Source of the DNA: Azolla caroliniana
Lineage: Eukaryota; Polypodiophyta
Direction: 5' to 3'
NCBI GenBank assembly: GCA_043228905.1
Contig: JBHGNT010000017.1
Coordinates: 310,001-374,000, forward strand
Length of the DNA: 64,000 nt
Part shown: in pieces, positions 11,845 through 24,300 of the stretch
Position numbering within the stretch: position 1 is the first letter of the stretch
Layout: each line of letters opens with the position of its first letter
Translations under genes and position numbers: made by a program
The notes under the pieces: model-generated
Told to the model about the DNA's origin: nothing
The model's database searches: none
What the model saw: the letters and a program-made list of their open reading frames with translations, nothing else

Positions 11845-12055
11845 AAGCGAGCTTGAGCTCAGTTGGTAAGGTTGCCCAATGGAGACCAGGTGGTCATGGG
11901 TTCAACCCCTACATTCCACAGTGGCATCTAGTGAATTAAGAGATATATAAGAAGTATACAATAGAGAGGTGAGGATGTTGGGTTTCGAACCCAGAAACAC
12001 ACGCAGTGCTTGTAGTGCTAACAACTTACCACTAACGCAAGGTAATTACGATAAA
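11640..12055. mobile_element. tRNA-like SINE cluster
   Basis: Two copies of one repeat lie at 11655-11800 and 11918-12050 (shared cattccacagtggcatctag, tagagaggtgag and cagtgcttgtagtg). Between them, after a (GA)n run at 11802-11843, lies a tRNA-like segment at 11843-11912 with an A-box-like gagctcagttgg and a B-box-like gggttcaaccc about 40 bp later, as in RNA polymerase III promoters. On the minus strand the second copy also reads as tRNA-like: ttagtggtaag, then gggttcgaaaccc. A related copy lies at 36690-36905. No intact tRNA cloverleaf is present, so I call this a tRNA-derived SINE family, not a tRNA gene. Confidence 0.6.
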
Positions 12056-13759
12056 AAAGAAGAAGAGATGGATGGATGGATCAACAAGAAAGTAGTAACT
12101 ATGGTTGTTATTAATGTGGAAAAGTCATTGATTACACCAAGGACAATTAGATATAGAGAAGGTATACAATCATATAAATTGATCTTTTATTCCCCAACTT
12201 ACATCTCATATGGTTTTTTGTGTAAATGATGCCCCTTGATTTTTAGGTTAATGCAATGTCACAAGTTGATCTAAATACAGTGGCACGACAATGATGATAC
12301 CTTTGTCATGGTTAGTACAAGGATGTTGAATGGTCCATTATTGTTTGTGATTGATTCTTGTTTTGATGCATAACCTAGAAAAATATTTGGGGATTCAATC
12401 TCCCATTGGTAAAACGATAAACACCCCAGGTATTGGTGGAAATCTTGCTCTTATTCTCGAAAGCTCTACCTAAGAATGGACTTGAATCCATGAAAGCGTG
12501 AAAGGTATCACCTTATAATTATGGTTGCACATTAAAGTTTATCAGTTTGTGCGTATTTCATGTATTAAGAGAGATGTCGATGATCTTGGATGGCATGGCC
12601 AATTATTGGCAGACCGAAAACTTTGACACTTAGGTGAAACTCTTGGTGTTGATATCTTCACCTTGTCAAACTTTGACATGTATATAGTATACAATCATAA
12701 ATAACTTTGTATATCAATCCTTATTGTGGTATGAGCAAAAATGGTTCATATGATTTATTGCCATTGTTATCACGATAAGGAAATCATTTGATTGATCAGA
12801 TCATCCATTAATGTCAACATACACACGAGAAGAAATAGTGAAGACTACACATGTATCAAGTTTCATGGAGTCATATATGCATCCCAATGTGCTTAGGGTG
12901 AGCATCCCTGATAAAATTGGAAGATTGGGTTGTTACTCAAAGATTTAACATCTAAAAAGATATGCACGTAGAAACACACTCAGGGGATAGCTAATACATT
13001 ACCTTTGTTATATAGCATGGGAGAATGAAGATTTCAACTTCATGGTGACATATTGCCAATAGTGTGCAATCATTTGCCGAGAATTCATTATAGGTCAACA
13101 TTGGTGACCACTTGTAAACAAAGTTTGAGATTGATTAGTGTAGACAACCTTAATAATTCTCTATACAAATAGGTAATGGCAATTGTGTCATCATGACTCT
13201 TGCATCAAGGTAGAAAAAGAATGTCTCAAGTTTGACTTGAATCATATGGCAAATGTGGTCTTAGTAATTGTGCAAAATGTAATTCTAGTGACTTGTAGAC
13301 TAACCATGGGCTTTATGATAGTGCAATGCTAGACATAGATGTGTTACATTGCCCAATTGCTAAATCCAATAGGGCATAATTAACAACGAACCTTTTGTCA
13401 CCCTTTCAATGGGTTTTTACTTAGGGAGCTCTTTGCCCAACCATCATGTAAGGATGCTACTAAGTATCGGGGTCCATGGTACAATTAGAGTCAGTAAAAT
13501 AAGTTGTTTGGTGTTCTCCATGGACTAGCCACAATAGATGTACAAGCATGAAGGAAATTTGATTTGGGAGTTTTTGGAAAGATGCCCATGGAAACACCAT
13601 GTCCACATAAGAGTTGTTGTCTTCATGTCACTTAACCTTAAACCTTATCATAGGGTTTTTGTTGCAGCCACGTATGTGTTGTTTTACTTGTACGATACTG
13701 GCTGCATTAATAAATCCACTTTCTCAAGAGATATGAGAGAGAGAGAGAGATTCCACTAT
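12056..13759. other. Intergenic, nothing recognised
   Basis: AT-rich DNA with no gene, RNA or clear repeat that I can support. Possibly decayed transposon sequence. Confidence 0.5.
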
Positions 13760-13870
13760 CCATGTATTGTAGTTAGTGGGTACCATACTCCATTGTGACA
13801 CCCATTGTAAGTAGTGTTTTTCACACCCTTTTATTAATATAATTGTGCGTTTTCACCGAGAGAGAGAGAA
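13760..13870 (+). repeat. Second copy of the 11575-11670 repeat
   Basis: Shares gtagttagtgggt, acacccattgtaagtagtg and a terminal GA run with 11575-11670. It sits about 250 bp upstream of the DUS3 start codon and so may overlap its promoter. Confidence 0.7.
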
Positions 13871-14110
13871 GAAGGGTAGAGCTTATAAAAAAAAAAGATG
13901 GTTAAAATGCATGGGCCTCACTATCGATAAACCCTTCACAAAAGTGGAGAGAGAGACGAGAGAGAGAGTGAGGGTTAGGGATACATATGTATATGATATA
14001 TATATATGATATATCATATATGTATGTTTGTGTTTGTATACAGGGATAGACAGAGACAGACAGACAGACACAGACTTCCCGTTGAAGGAATATTGTGAAG
14101 CTTAGCAGCC

Positions 14111-17100
14111 ATGGTGGTATCTTGCGGGGAGCTCCGTATCTCTGCAACAACAGAAGCAGTACCGGAAGGTTCCCAAGAAGATAATGTCCAAGGAAGAGAA
14201 GGAACAGACATACGTGATGAAACACAGGAACATGAAGAATGTAAATCAAAAGAAGACGCTGAAGACCTGATTAAGGATGTAGCAATAGTACTCCCATCTC
14301 CATCTCTGATTCACGACCTTTCTCCTGCCGAATTGATCGTCAAAGGTCGGGCTCCTGTAAAGAAGGCTTTCCTACGAGCACCCTCGGCTCGTGTACTCCT
14401 AGAAGCTGACCCTAGTGCTACACCTACAACAGCAGACGTAGTTGTTGTCAATGATCCTGTAAGTACAGGCTTGGATCAAAATGAAGCAAAATCTTCCAAA
14501 GTCTCTGCTGTGAAGAAATCAAAACGGCAACAGAAGAGAGACCGACAGCAGGTGTGCATGGCATTACATTCAAAAAATTCCATTCTGTCTCTTGCTTTGG
14601 TTTTCATGATACATATGATGCTGTTGTTCAAAATGGTTTAAACAAGTTCCAACTGGAATACCATCAGAAAATTTAGACCTTCCTCTAGCATAAATTTATT
14701 GGCCATTAGCAAATTATTGAAATGTGAGCAGTTTTCTCATGCATTGATTTTTATGGTCGTCAAGTTGTGTCTCAAAGTGTTTTACAAAGATCTGACCAGA
14801 AAGCTGATAGAATATATAGACCTTATTTTGGCATAATATAGTTGCCACTGGAAAATCATTTGAATTGAGGCTTTTACCACTTCATTTGATCTTATCTGGT
14901 TTTCAAATACTTTTAGCAAATGATGAAAGATAAAAGTGATAGCAAAGTCAGACCTCATTCTAGCATAACGCTCAGTGGGCAATGTAATGGAGTGTCCATT
15001 GGTAATTTACATGATTTCTTGCTTTGGTTTTTATGGTTGATGTGCTGTTTTTGAGAAGTTGTAACTAGTGAATTCAAACACCAATTGCAAAATGAGAATT
15101 GAGACTAATATTGTACCCATTGGCAATTTTTTGAAACACGAGGGAATTCATATCTGGTTTAGTTTACCTCTCAATTTGGCTTATATTGTCATTATGTTGC
15201 TCCAAAACAGTTTAGCAAGTGCCAACTGAAAATGTCATTACAAAAATAGATATCTTTTTATAATAATATTCTGAATTATTTTTTATATGTTAGCATTTTA
15301 CATTTTGGATTGGTGGTTATGCTCAATATGGGTTCTGAAAACGTCTTAGCAATTAAGTGAATTGAATAACCTATGAGACCTCATATTTCAACTGTTGCGT
15401 TGAGTTTTAATAAGTATGATTGAAAAGGTAATGGTGGCATTGGACCTCATTCGAGTACATTATACTGGCCATTCCTAATTTACTGAAATTTGAGACAGTT
15501 AGCTTATTATAACATGCTAGAATAACTCGCTGGAGAGCCACGCATGTAGCGTAGTAAGAACATTTAATTGGCAGATTATTGTAGATCAGAACTCATGTGT
15601 TCCAGATTTTTTAATTGAAAAGTTATTTATATCTTTTTGAAGCTCTTTATTATTGATTAAAACAATTTTTGGTGCTGCCATCTAGGCCAAGAAAACAGCA
15701 GAGAGCATATGTCATGCAGTTGCGAAGACAAATGATGTAAATGCTTGTCCATATGGAACAGAGTGCCGTTTTAATCATGACTTGGATGCTTTTTTAGCAC
15801 AGGTATCCTTTTGTTCTTGATCTTGAGATGCTCTAGAATGCGTTTTAGGCTTGTTTCTGTGCAATGCTTCATTTTTGAAACTAAGAGTAAACATGTAATT
15901 GTTCATGCACATCCCCATCTTATCATCACTGCCTAAATTTTATTAATAGTACATGTCGCTTGTTATTGATCTGTAGAGTCGTAGTCAGAAAACTAATAAA
16001 ATCTGGATAGAGTCATTATTTTAGTCCAAATAGAATTACAATGTTACAGTTTGAGAATAATGGAGCATGATCTCTTACCTAATATTTTCTGAATAGCTTG
16101 CTCACTCAAACGTTTGTAATGCAACAAATTTCAGTAATAAATAGATATGAAATAGAAAGTTTCTTTCAAGTAAATAAATGCATCATCAAACTAAAACTGG
16201 GTTTGTGCAGAAATCACCCGATCTGCCTGGTGAATGTCCTTTTATGGCAATCAACAGGCCTTGTATATATGGTGCAGCATGCAGATTTGCGGGTTCCCAT
16301 GTATTGCAGAAGAACAATAATTCTGAGATACTGGAAGATGACAATCCTAATGAGCTTAATGCTCTCAAGAAAGGCTTCCAAAAGATGTTGTGGAAAAATC
16401 TGGTTTCTTTCCCGAGAGCAGAGGCACAATTGCAATTGCTTGGCATTTTGGTAAGACTTTTCCATAACTTATTGAAACATCCTGTTATTATTAGAAAGAA
16501 GTATAATGCATGCACATCATTTGCCTATGTGGAGTATTAGTTTTATAATTTATGAACATATTAATTATGTGCATACACAAACTAATCAAATTTCATTGTT
16601 GAACTGGTGTTCATTTGACTCCGAAGAAGGTAAGAGAGAATCTTCATAATTCAAGATTAGTAAGCAAAATGCCTTGGATTAATAATTGTCCAATTAAAGT
16701 TGTGTTCAGACATGGGAGGTATTAGTGGGAGGGATTCAACTCCAAAGATTCACAACCATGTGCATGTGCATGTGCTTCACCTTCTTTTTCCAATTGTTGA
16801 ACCGTCAAGTTTTTCTCTAGGATTCCCTCAAATAGCACAGAAATTGTGTTTGTTTACTGCACCTTTAGTATGTAATCAACAATCTCTTGATGTCCAGTCC
16901 ACACAATTGCAATGCCAGTGATCTGATCTCAATAAATGGGAGCATATGTGTATTGATTTGTAAAACGTAACTCTTTGACTGTAGAGGTACTACCACCATA
17001 TACATCAACTACATATTCAAGCTTCTGTTTTGCAAAAGTGTCAAAGAGGCATTTCTTGACTCCAGACGTTTATTTCTCTTGTATTGCTCCCTAGCTGGAT

Positions 17101-20100
17101 TTCGGGTGACACATCACAACTTGTTTCCACTGCGCATATAAATAGCTTTCCCATGGACCTTATCTCATGAAGTCTCTCATAGGTCTTTGCTTGAAGTACT
17201 ACAAATATAAAATTGTGTGACAGAATGTAAATAAAAAGAGCTACCATAGTAGTAAATAAGACTATCAAAGGATCCTTATACTATAAGAAACATCATCCTA
17301 GAGCATCCCAAACTATCCATGTGGTCATCCTCCTAAAATATTATTATAGAACTTTGTAGCCTGATGGATATCATTATGAGAAGAGGTGAATGATGATTAT
17401 GATATATTAACGCAACGTGACCCATGAGGCTAACAATTGTTACAAAGCACTCTCCCTAGTTGTGTAATTGTATGAGAAAGAGAGTAATAAATCTAGGTTT
17501 TAATGATTTGAAGGGAAAATCAAAGCAACGGGCATCAGAGAAATCCTCTTCTACAGTTCAAAGTCATGATACACCCTCACCATTGAATGTAGACAGGAAT
17601 TCTAAGGCTGAAGATTTACAGATTGTTCATTCAGCAGTGTTGGAGCAGTCTGTTAGTGATACATCAAATGAAGAAGATCTGCGAGCTTCAAAGAAGCCAA
17701 GAACTTACATTGAACAAGATATCCTATCTTCAGATGCGGTCAAGGAGTTTACTGACAGCAGTATGATAGCCAATGACAAGCCCCCTTCTAAGGGAACCCA
17801 GGAGGCTGATGATTTTATTGAATGCAAACTCGGAATGAGGGAAAAGAAACTTATTGATTTCCGAGGGAAAGTTTATGTTGCACCTTTGACAACTGTTGGG
17901 AACTTGCCATTTCGGAGAGTTTGCAAGCTGCTAGGAGCTGATATCACATGTGGTGAAATGGCCATGTGTACTAATCTGTTGCAGGTAGGCACTTAATCTT
18001 ACTGAATTTCTAATTAGCACTGTTTGTAGATAATATTAAGATCTCTGGTCATTGTTTGTACAGGGTCAGGCTTCAGAGTGGGCTTTAATGAGGCGGCATC
18101 GTAGTGAAGATGTTTTTGGAGTTCAAATATGTGCAGCCTACCCAGATACAGCAGCACGTGCTGCAGAGATGATTGATAAGGAATCCGAGATTGATTTCAT
18201 AGATCTAAATGTAGGCTGTCCCATTGACTTGGTTGTGAATAAGGGAGCTGGATCATGCCTTCTTACAAAGCCATCAAGACTTCAACAGATCGTGAAGGCT
18301 GCATCTGGTTCTATTGAGTGCCAACTTACTGTGAAGGTTAGCATTTTATTTCTTTCCAATGTTGCAGATTATTACGTGAGAAATTGATTTGAAGGAACAT
18401 TAGGAACATTAATAATGTTTCTGAAGATTTTATATCAGTATTCTTTATACTAGGTACGCACAGGCTACTTTGAAGGAAAAAACTGTGTTCAGTCTTTCAT
18501 TGGAGATGTTCACAATTGGGGAGCTAGTGCTTTGACAATCCATGGCAGGACACGCCAACAGCGATATAGCAAGCTTGCAGATTGGGATTATATTTATAAA
18601 AGCTGCAATCTTGCATCCGATGGTCTGCAGGTTATTGGAAATGGTGATATCTTTTCATACACCGATTGGAATGAACATTTAAGTGCATCAAAACTCTCAA
18701 GTTGCATGGTTGCCAGGGGTGTTCTGATCAAGGTAGGCTGCAATTAATATGAATTCCAGATTTTATGAATGTAATACATATGAATTCCAGATTTTGTGAA
18801 AGTGATATAGCTTTGTCTAACAGAAAAATGTGTTGTAGCCATGGTTGCTCACAGAAATTAAGGAGCAACGACACTGGGACATAACGTCAAACCAGAGGTT
18901 GGATATATTGAAGGATTATGTGCGATTTGGTCTGGAACATTGGGGTTCTGATGGTAAAGGTGAGCATAGGAAGTTGCAATAAATAGCTATTTTAGATGTA
19001 AAGTAATATTTATATGTACAAACTAACGAACCCATAAAACGGGATAGATTATTGATGAGAGAGAGAGGTTACACGTGTAGGTCATAGAATCCTCTTCATA
19101 TTTCGATTTTATGGTTCTCCAAAAGGAGACTTACGAAATAAAAAAGGCTTTCAAACAGCAGCCCAACACAACGAAGTGAGCGAAAGCACTTTTACTACAA
19201 AACTGCTATTTGAGCCAAGAAATCCTGGCATACATGCCTGGGAACAGTTCTTCTCCTTGCATTGTACTTACAACCATTGAATAAACATGGTTGACACACA
19301 TGGTCTAGACTCTATACTTTGCTATTAGCTAATGTTGCAGCTTCTCAAACATTTAACGAATTCACACCATACATTGTGGATAAGATCTATCACATCACTG
19401 CACAAGGCATCCAACCTGAAGGGTTTCCCTTTAGCATTCTCACTTCTGTGAGATATGGGTAATGGGAATATCAGCAAATAATCTTTACCTGTATTCAACC
19501 ATTCTCTAGAAATGTCTGCTTGTAGTGCTATGCTTGGCTTCAATTGTTTAATATAGAATATTACCTGCTGACAGCTTTTAATGCCATAATTCTGAAACCT
19601 TGTCATGTGTCCGTTGGACAAAATTTACATTTGCCTTTTTAACATCTCCAAGACTTTGTTCAATTTAGATAATAGCATTTGTATCGAGTTCATTCTTGTT
19701 CTTTGAAACATGATTGGAATATAGAATTCACATCTTGATTCCCAGTATCCATAACCAGTGAATATTTCTGCTCTTGTGCAGGTGTTGAAACAACAAGGCA
19801 TTTCTTGCTGGAATGGTTGAGCTACATGCATCGCTATATACCCGTAGGTTTGTTGGAAGTGATACCGCAGAAATTAAACTGGAGACCTCCACTGTATTAC
19901 GGTCGTGATGAGCTTGAGTCAATGATGGCATCTGACAGTGCTGCAGATTGGGTAAGGCAATGTGAACTAAAGTTTCTCTCACAATTCTAATTGTCTTTAG
20001 AATCTCTGTGAAAACTAGCCTTGCAATTTCATCTCAGGTTCGAATTTCAGAGATGCTTCTTGGCCCTGCACCTGCAAATTTCAGCTTCACACCCCGTCAC

Positions 20101-20136
20101 AAGTCAAATGCCTATGATAGGGCTGAAAACGGTTGA
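14111..20136 (+). CDS. DUS3L: tRNA-dihydrouridine(47) synthase, DUS3-like
   Basis: Nine exons join in frame to 736 aa: 14111-14551, 15686-15802, 16211-16450, 17514-17984, 18064-18336, 18454-18732, 18839-18959, 19782-19951, 20038-20136. The enzyme reduces uridine 47 in the variable loop of tRNAs using FMN and NAD(P)H. The N-terminal 150 residues are acidic and low-complexity, ending in basic [12 protein letters not shown]. Two CCCH zinc fingers follow ([11 protein letters not shown] near 170-180 and [13 protein letters not shown] near 205), the mark of the Dus3 branch. The catalytic TIM barrel starts about residue 380 with [17 protein letters not shown] and has [16 protein letters not shown] (catalytic Cys about 475), [17 protein letters not shown] and IGNGDIFSY. 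The tail has [14 protein letters not shown]. Length is near the roughly 700 aa of Arabidopsis DUS3. The acceptor of exon 4 (after atttgaag) is the least certain junction. ATG 14111 lies just after a GA-rich leader. Confidence 0.94.
14660..15600 (+). repeat. Decayed ~140-bp tandem array in DUS3 intron 1
   Basis: Intron 1 repeatedly shows the same series of phrases: a variant of agacctcattctagcataat, then a variant of ggccattggcaatttactgaaa, then gctttggtttttatgg and aagttgtaact. The agacc-like anchors lie near 14675, 14818, 14950, 15102, 15248 and 15376, with further weak ones at 15442 and 15587, giving spacings of about 130-150 bp. Units are heavily diverged, so the array is old. It matches no exon of the gene. 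Confidence 0.65.
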
Positions 20137-21348
20137 GGGATCGAATTTTCATATAGGGTGGTCACATAGAACTGATCGAAATATTTAATTAGACTGAGCA
20201 GAACCATAATAACAATTTATGACTTACAATAATAATTATTCCTCTGTTACTGTTTCTGCTACTTTGGATAAGATAATGCCTCGTTTCTCGATTTTCTATG
20301 CAATTAGGTCAATGTAGAATTCTCCATATGTTCTATGTTTTACATTTCTTTCTTTTATTTTTATTTCAATATGGTGATAAATTCAATTGATCCATATGCC
20401 GATTTCTGGCCTCTAGTTGTGAAACTAATATACCTTCCTTTGTCTCTCTATTACAGTGTAGAGTTTCTTTTGTATCCTTTCGTTGACATTAGGCTCAAAT
20501 CTATTCTTCTTCAATCTATGGAATGTGTTACAATTCGCCCTCATCAGTCTAGGTGTTGAATTTCTTCCTCATTTGTTTGGGTGACCCACCTTTCCTTGGT
20601 TTGGTTACTTCTCTACATCACTTCCAAAGAAGCTTAATACAAATTATATCCCACTATACACATTGCATTGCATAACTCGGACTAATGCCTTAATAATGAC
20701 AAACATATTTCATTGATAATGACAGAAACATGAGATAAGCAATGAAACATACAAAACAGAATGTATCATATCAGGTTTCTAAATTTGGAACACGCTTTAA
20801 GATGGTAACTTCTAAGATAATGAATGCCAGCAGACCTATATCTATATTCCTAATGAGTATGCTGACTGCTACCTATATAAATTGTATTGAATAAATATAT
20901 GATATTCATGTATTCGAACAAGTTTTACTTATAAAAACAAAATCATGAAAATTCTATTTAGGTTGAACATTTAGAAACCGCTGTAATATTACTTGCAACT
21001 ATGCTATCAAAATTCAGGATTAGTTGATGCTGAGAAACATAATTCCTCATGACAGTATCCAGTTACGTCCATCCATTGCACCATAATATCTCAACTTATA
21101 AATTCAAGTGCTCAGAATGGGCAAAGACATGAACTGCCATAATCAAGCTCTCTATCTGAGTAGAAGAATAGATACGTAACATTGGAGGTCATCTGCTAGC
21201 CCGTCATCCAACATTTCCCAGCACCAGGGCATTTCTTTCACGCAGATAATTAGGCATTATTCTGGTATTTGCATTTATTTCGTGAAGACCATTTGGAAAG
21301 TGCCCAAGATAACCAGCATCTACATTGCTGATGATATTGATCCATTTA
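20137..21348. other. Convergent intergenic region
   Basis: Holds the 3' UTRs of DUS3 (from the left) and NUP93 (from the right) in about 1.2 kb. Several AT-rich stretches could be plant polyadenylation signals on either strand but none stands out. No additional gene is visible. Confidence 0.6.
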
Positions 21349-24300
21349 TCAAAGCATCCGTGCCACTCTTTCATAAAGATCATTGGGCAAACCCTTTGGC
21401 AATGCATTTGCAATAAAACTAGCTATCTGCAAGAGCAAACAGACATCAATATTAGCATATGTATACTAAAAATAATAGAGTGCACACAGGAGAGCCATCG
21501 ATCATAATTTAACTTTCGTAATTAATGCATTACTATTTACAAAACGGAAGAGGAAGAGGGGGAGACAGAGAGAGAGATGGTGATGATGATGATGACAACG
21601 ACGACGAAGATGATGATATATTACGGGGGGTGAACCTCACGAGTGTATGTTAAAATGTTCTTTGATAAGGACCACGCAGTGTTGATATGCAAATGTATAC
21701 ATTAAGGGCACCATGGAGGGAGCAAGAGAGAGAGAGAGAGAGAGAGAGGAAACCTCTCATTAGTAAATATCCTATTTGCATTTCATTTGTAGGAGACGAT
21801 AGAATTTAGTACATGAAAAATCTCAAATCAGAAAAGACTGTCTACTAACCTTTCCTCTCATTCTCCGTACACTGCCATCAATATCAGGAATGTTATCTAG
21901 GCAAGAGAGAGCAACCTTCAAAAGTTCTGGAATGCAAGATTTGACACTTGGTTGAACATTCTGTAGAGAATCAGTGCCAAGGTCATATTTCCAACTATCT
22001 AATGGTAGAAATGACAACTTTGGTAGTTCAGCTAGAGCGTCACTATATTTGCCATTTCTTGCAAGTTTATGAAATGTCAATATAGTTTCCAATTGCCTCA
22101 ATGCAGCCTGCCTTTCAGCAATCATTTCTCGGTCCTGCATGCTGCCATGTATAAAACAAACAATAAATGCCTTTTATGAACCAGAAACCAAATTCTACAA
22201 TAAACGAGCAATCAGTATCAATGATACACCAATAATACCCTCCAATAAACAACATAAGCTTTCTTTCTAGTTTTTAGAATAAACTACATGCAGCACATGT
22301 ATTTGTGAAAATATAGGCTTATTAAATGTAATTAGCAAGTACAAGTATGAGTTTAATTTGATATGACCCCAACATTAATTTATAGGAAAAAAGGGGACAC
22401 ATTTATATAAGAAAACAAACAGTCATGATCCACATAGTAGTAGCACACCTTCGTAAGACTGATGAGATATTAAATGTGAGCTGGGGAAAATGGGGGAGAA
22501 AATAAAAACATGAATACACACAAGAAAGCTAGTACAAGTTGAACAAAAGGTCATTCGGTTCATCTTATCATATGTTCGAGGATGACATTCCTCATCTTAC
22601 CATCAGTTCCAGAATGACTTATACAAAGAACTGTATAAAAAAATTTATGGGCAGACTAGACCATAATGAAGATTAGAAAAATCAAACAGAAAATAATTTT
22701 AATGGAACACCACTTCATTAAAGAATATTGGTATGGCAGAAACAGCAACCCAAAAACAAGATCATACAAAACCATAAAGAATCAAATATACTCAAGCTAT
22801 TTGCAAAACTTAAGACCTGACAAACCTGGTAACACCAAGAACTTTGGTTGCTTCAATGATACTATTCCCAGCTAAAATAAGCCCTGCCGCTTTGGTTTCT
22901 CCATCCATCCTGCCTTTACTAACAGAATTTACTGCATCAGAAAGACGGTTATTAACAATTTCCAACGCTGCAGCAAATGCACCAACACGTTTCAACAACT
23001 CGATAGCCTGCGATGAAGAATATTCCAATACTAAGAGATACATCTATTAATAAGTAGATACAGACGTAGGGGATTAAGGATTATAACCTTGTCAAATATG
23101 CCAGATTCTTGACATTGAGATGCAACTTCAAGCAAGAAATGACATTGTGATTCATGATCTGATACAAATCTTTTTAAGGCACCTTCTGAACCTGTGCCAA
23201 ACGGTCCAAGAAGAAGCTGTACTCCTCCATCGCTTAGCAGAATTTCAGATAGCAGTTGTTTCAGCATCATTTGCCGCTGTCGTGCGAGATCAACACTTAC
23301 ATGCGCACCCCATGATGCTGCACCACCACCCATTGCTGCCGCTGCCTGAACATAGTATTCAAGTGCAAGCGCTAAATTTCGTTGACGCTTGTAAGCCAAT
23401 CCATAATATCGGATAATCCCAGCAATTTCTGTGACAGTATCCATTGATCCCAGCTTACATGCCCTGTTGATTCCTTTGTCAAGAAGAACCCCATTATCAG
23501 CTATAGCTATAGCCATATGAACAGCATCTATATTGTCACTTCCTGGTTCATTTACCAAGTAAGAAATAGCCGCATGCAACTGAAGACTAAGAAGCAGTAC
23601 ATATGGATAAACTAGAGGATCTTTGCCATTCCTTGTATAGTATGATGGCTCAAATTTAAGTAAATATGCTTGAAGGTCTTCAATAGTATAAGACTGCATC
23701 CCAACATTCATGCCTGGTAAAGAACTCTGATTATCATCTTTTGCCACTGCAAGGTTGAACCACAAAAAGTCTTCAATTGTGTTGAACAATGTGGGTATCT
23801 CTCTTAAAAGCTTGTCCATCAACTGCCTACTCCCAGAAACAATTGCATAAACTAAAAGTTTATACTTGTCAGTGCCAACTCTCCCAGGTCTGTCAACAGT
23901 CCTCATCATGCGCTCACATTCTTCTGTTGCTGCTGCTGCAGTTGACTCATTTACTAAACCTCGAGTGGATATCCATTCTATCAACTGAAAACCATAACAG
24001 ATTAATTAGTAATCACAAGGTAGTATGACACCCCACTTGTCTATTAAAATGCATCACTGTGACACATGTGCAGAGCTTATTTTGCATTAAGTCAGAACTT
24101 TGAGAAACCTGAATCAACAAACAGAAACAATCCATGCAAATCAAAAGTGGAAAAGCCCAGTAGACAGCATAAAGACCAATGAGAATGAAGATAATGAGTA
24201 TTGAGATAAGTAATTACGAGGTGATATGCAAAGAAATTGTAGGAGAATTGTTTACGATGAAAATCAATGCACCAATCTAAGTAAGACAAACCTAACTCGA

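Noticed and set aside
11843-11912. Possible functional tRNA gene
   Set aside because: The A-box-like and B-box-like parts are present but the acceptor stem and anticodon arm do not pair, and the sequence recurs as a dispersed repeat.
13883-14249. Minus-strand open frames across the DUS3 start
   Set aside because: They arise from GA/AT microsatellite text and the reverse of exon 1, with no family resemblance.
21349-22141. Splicing NUP93 exon 14 at the ag directly before gaccgag
   Set aside because: That acceptor puts a stop codon after three codons; the site four bases upstream keeps the frame and is used in the model.
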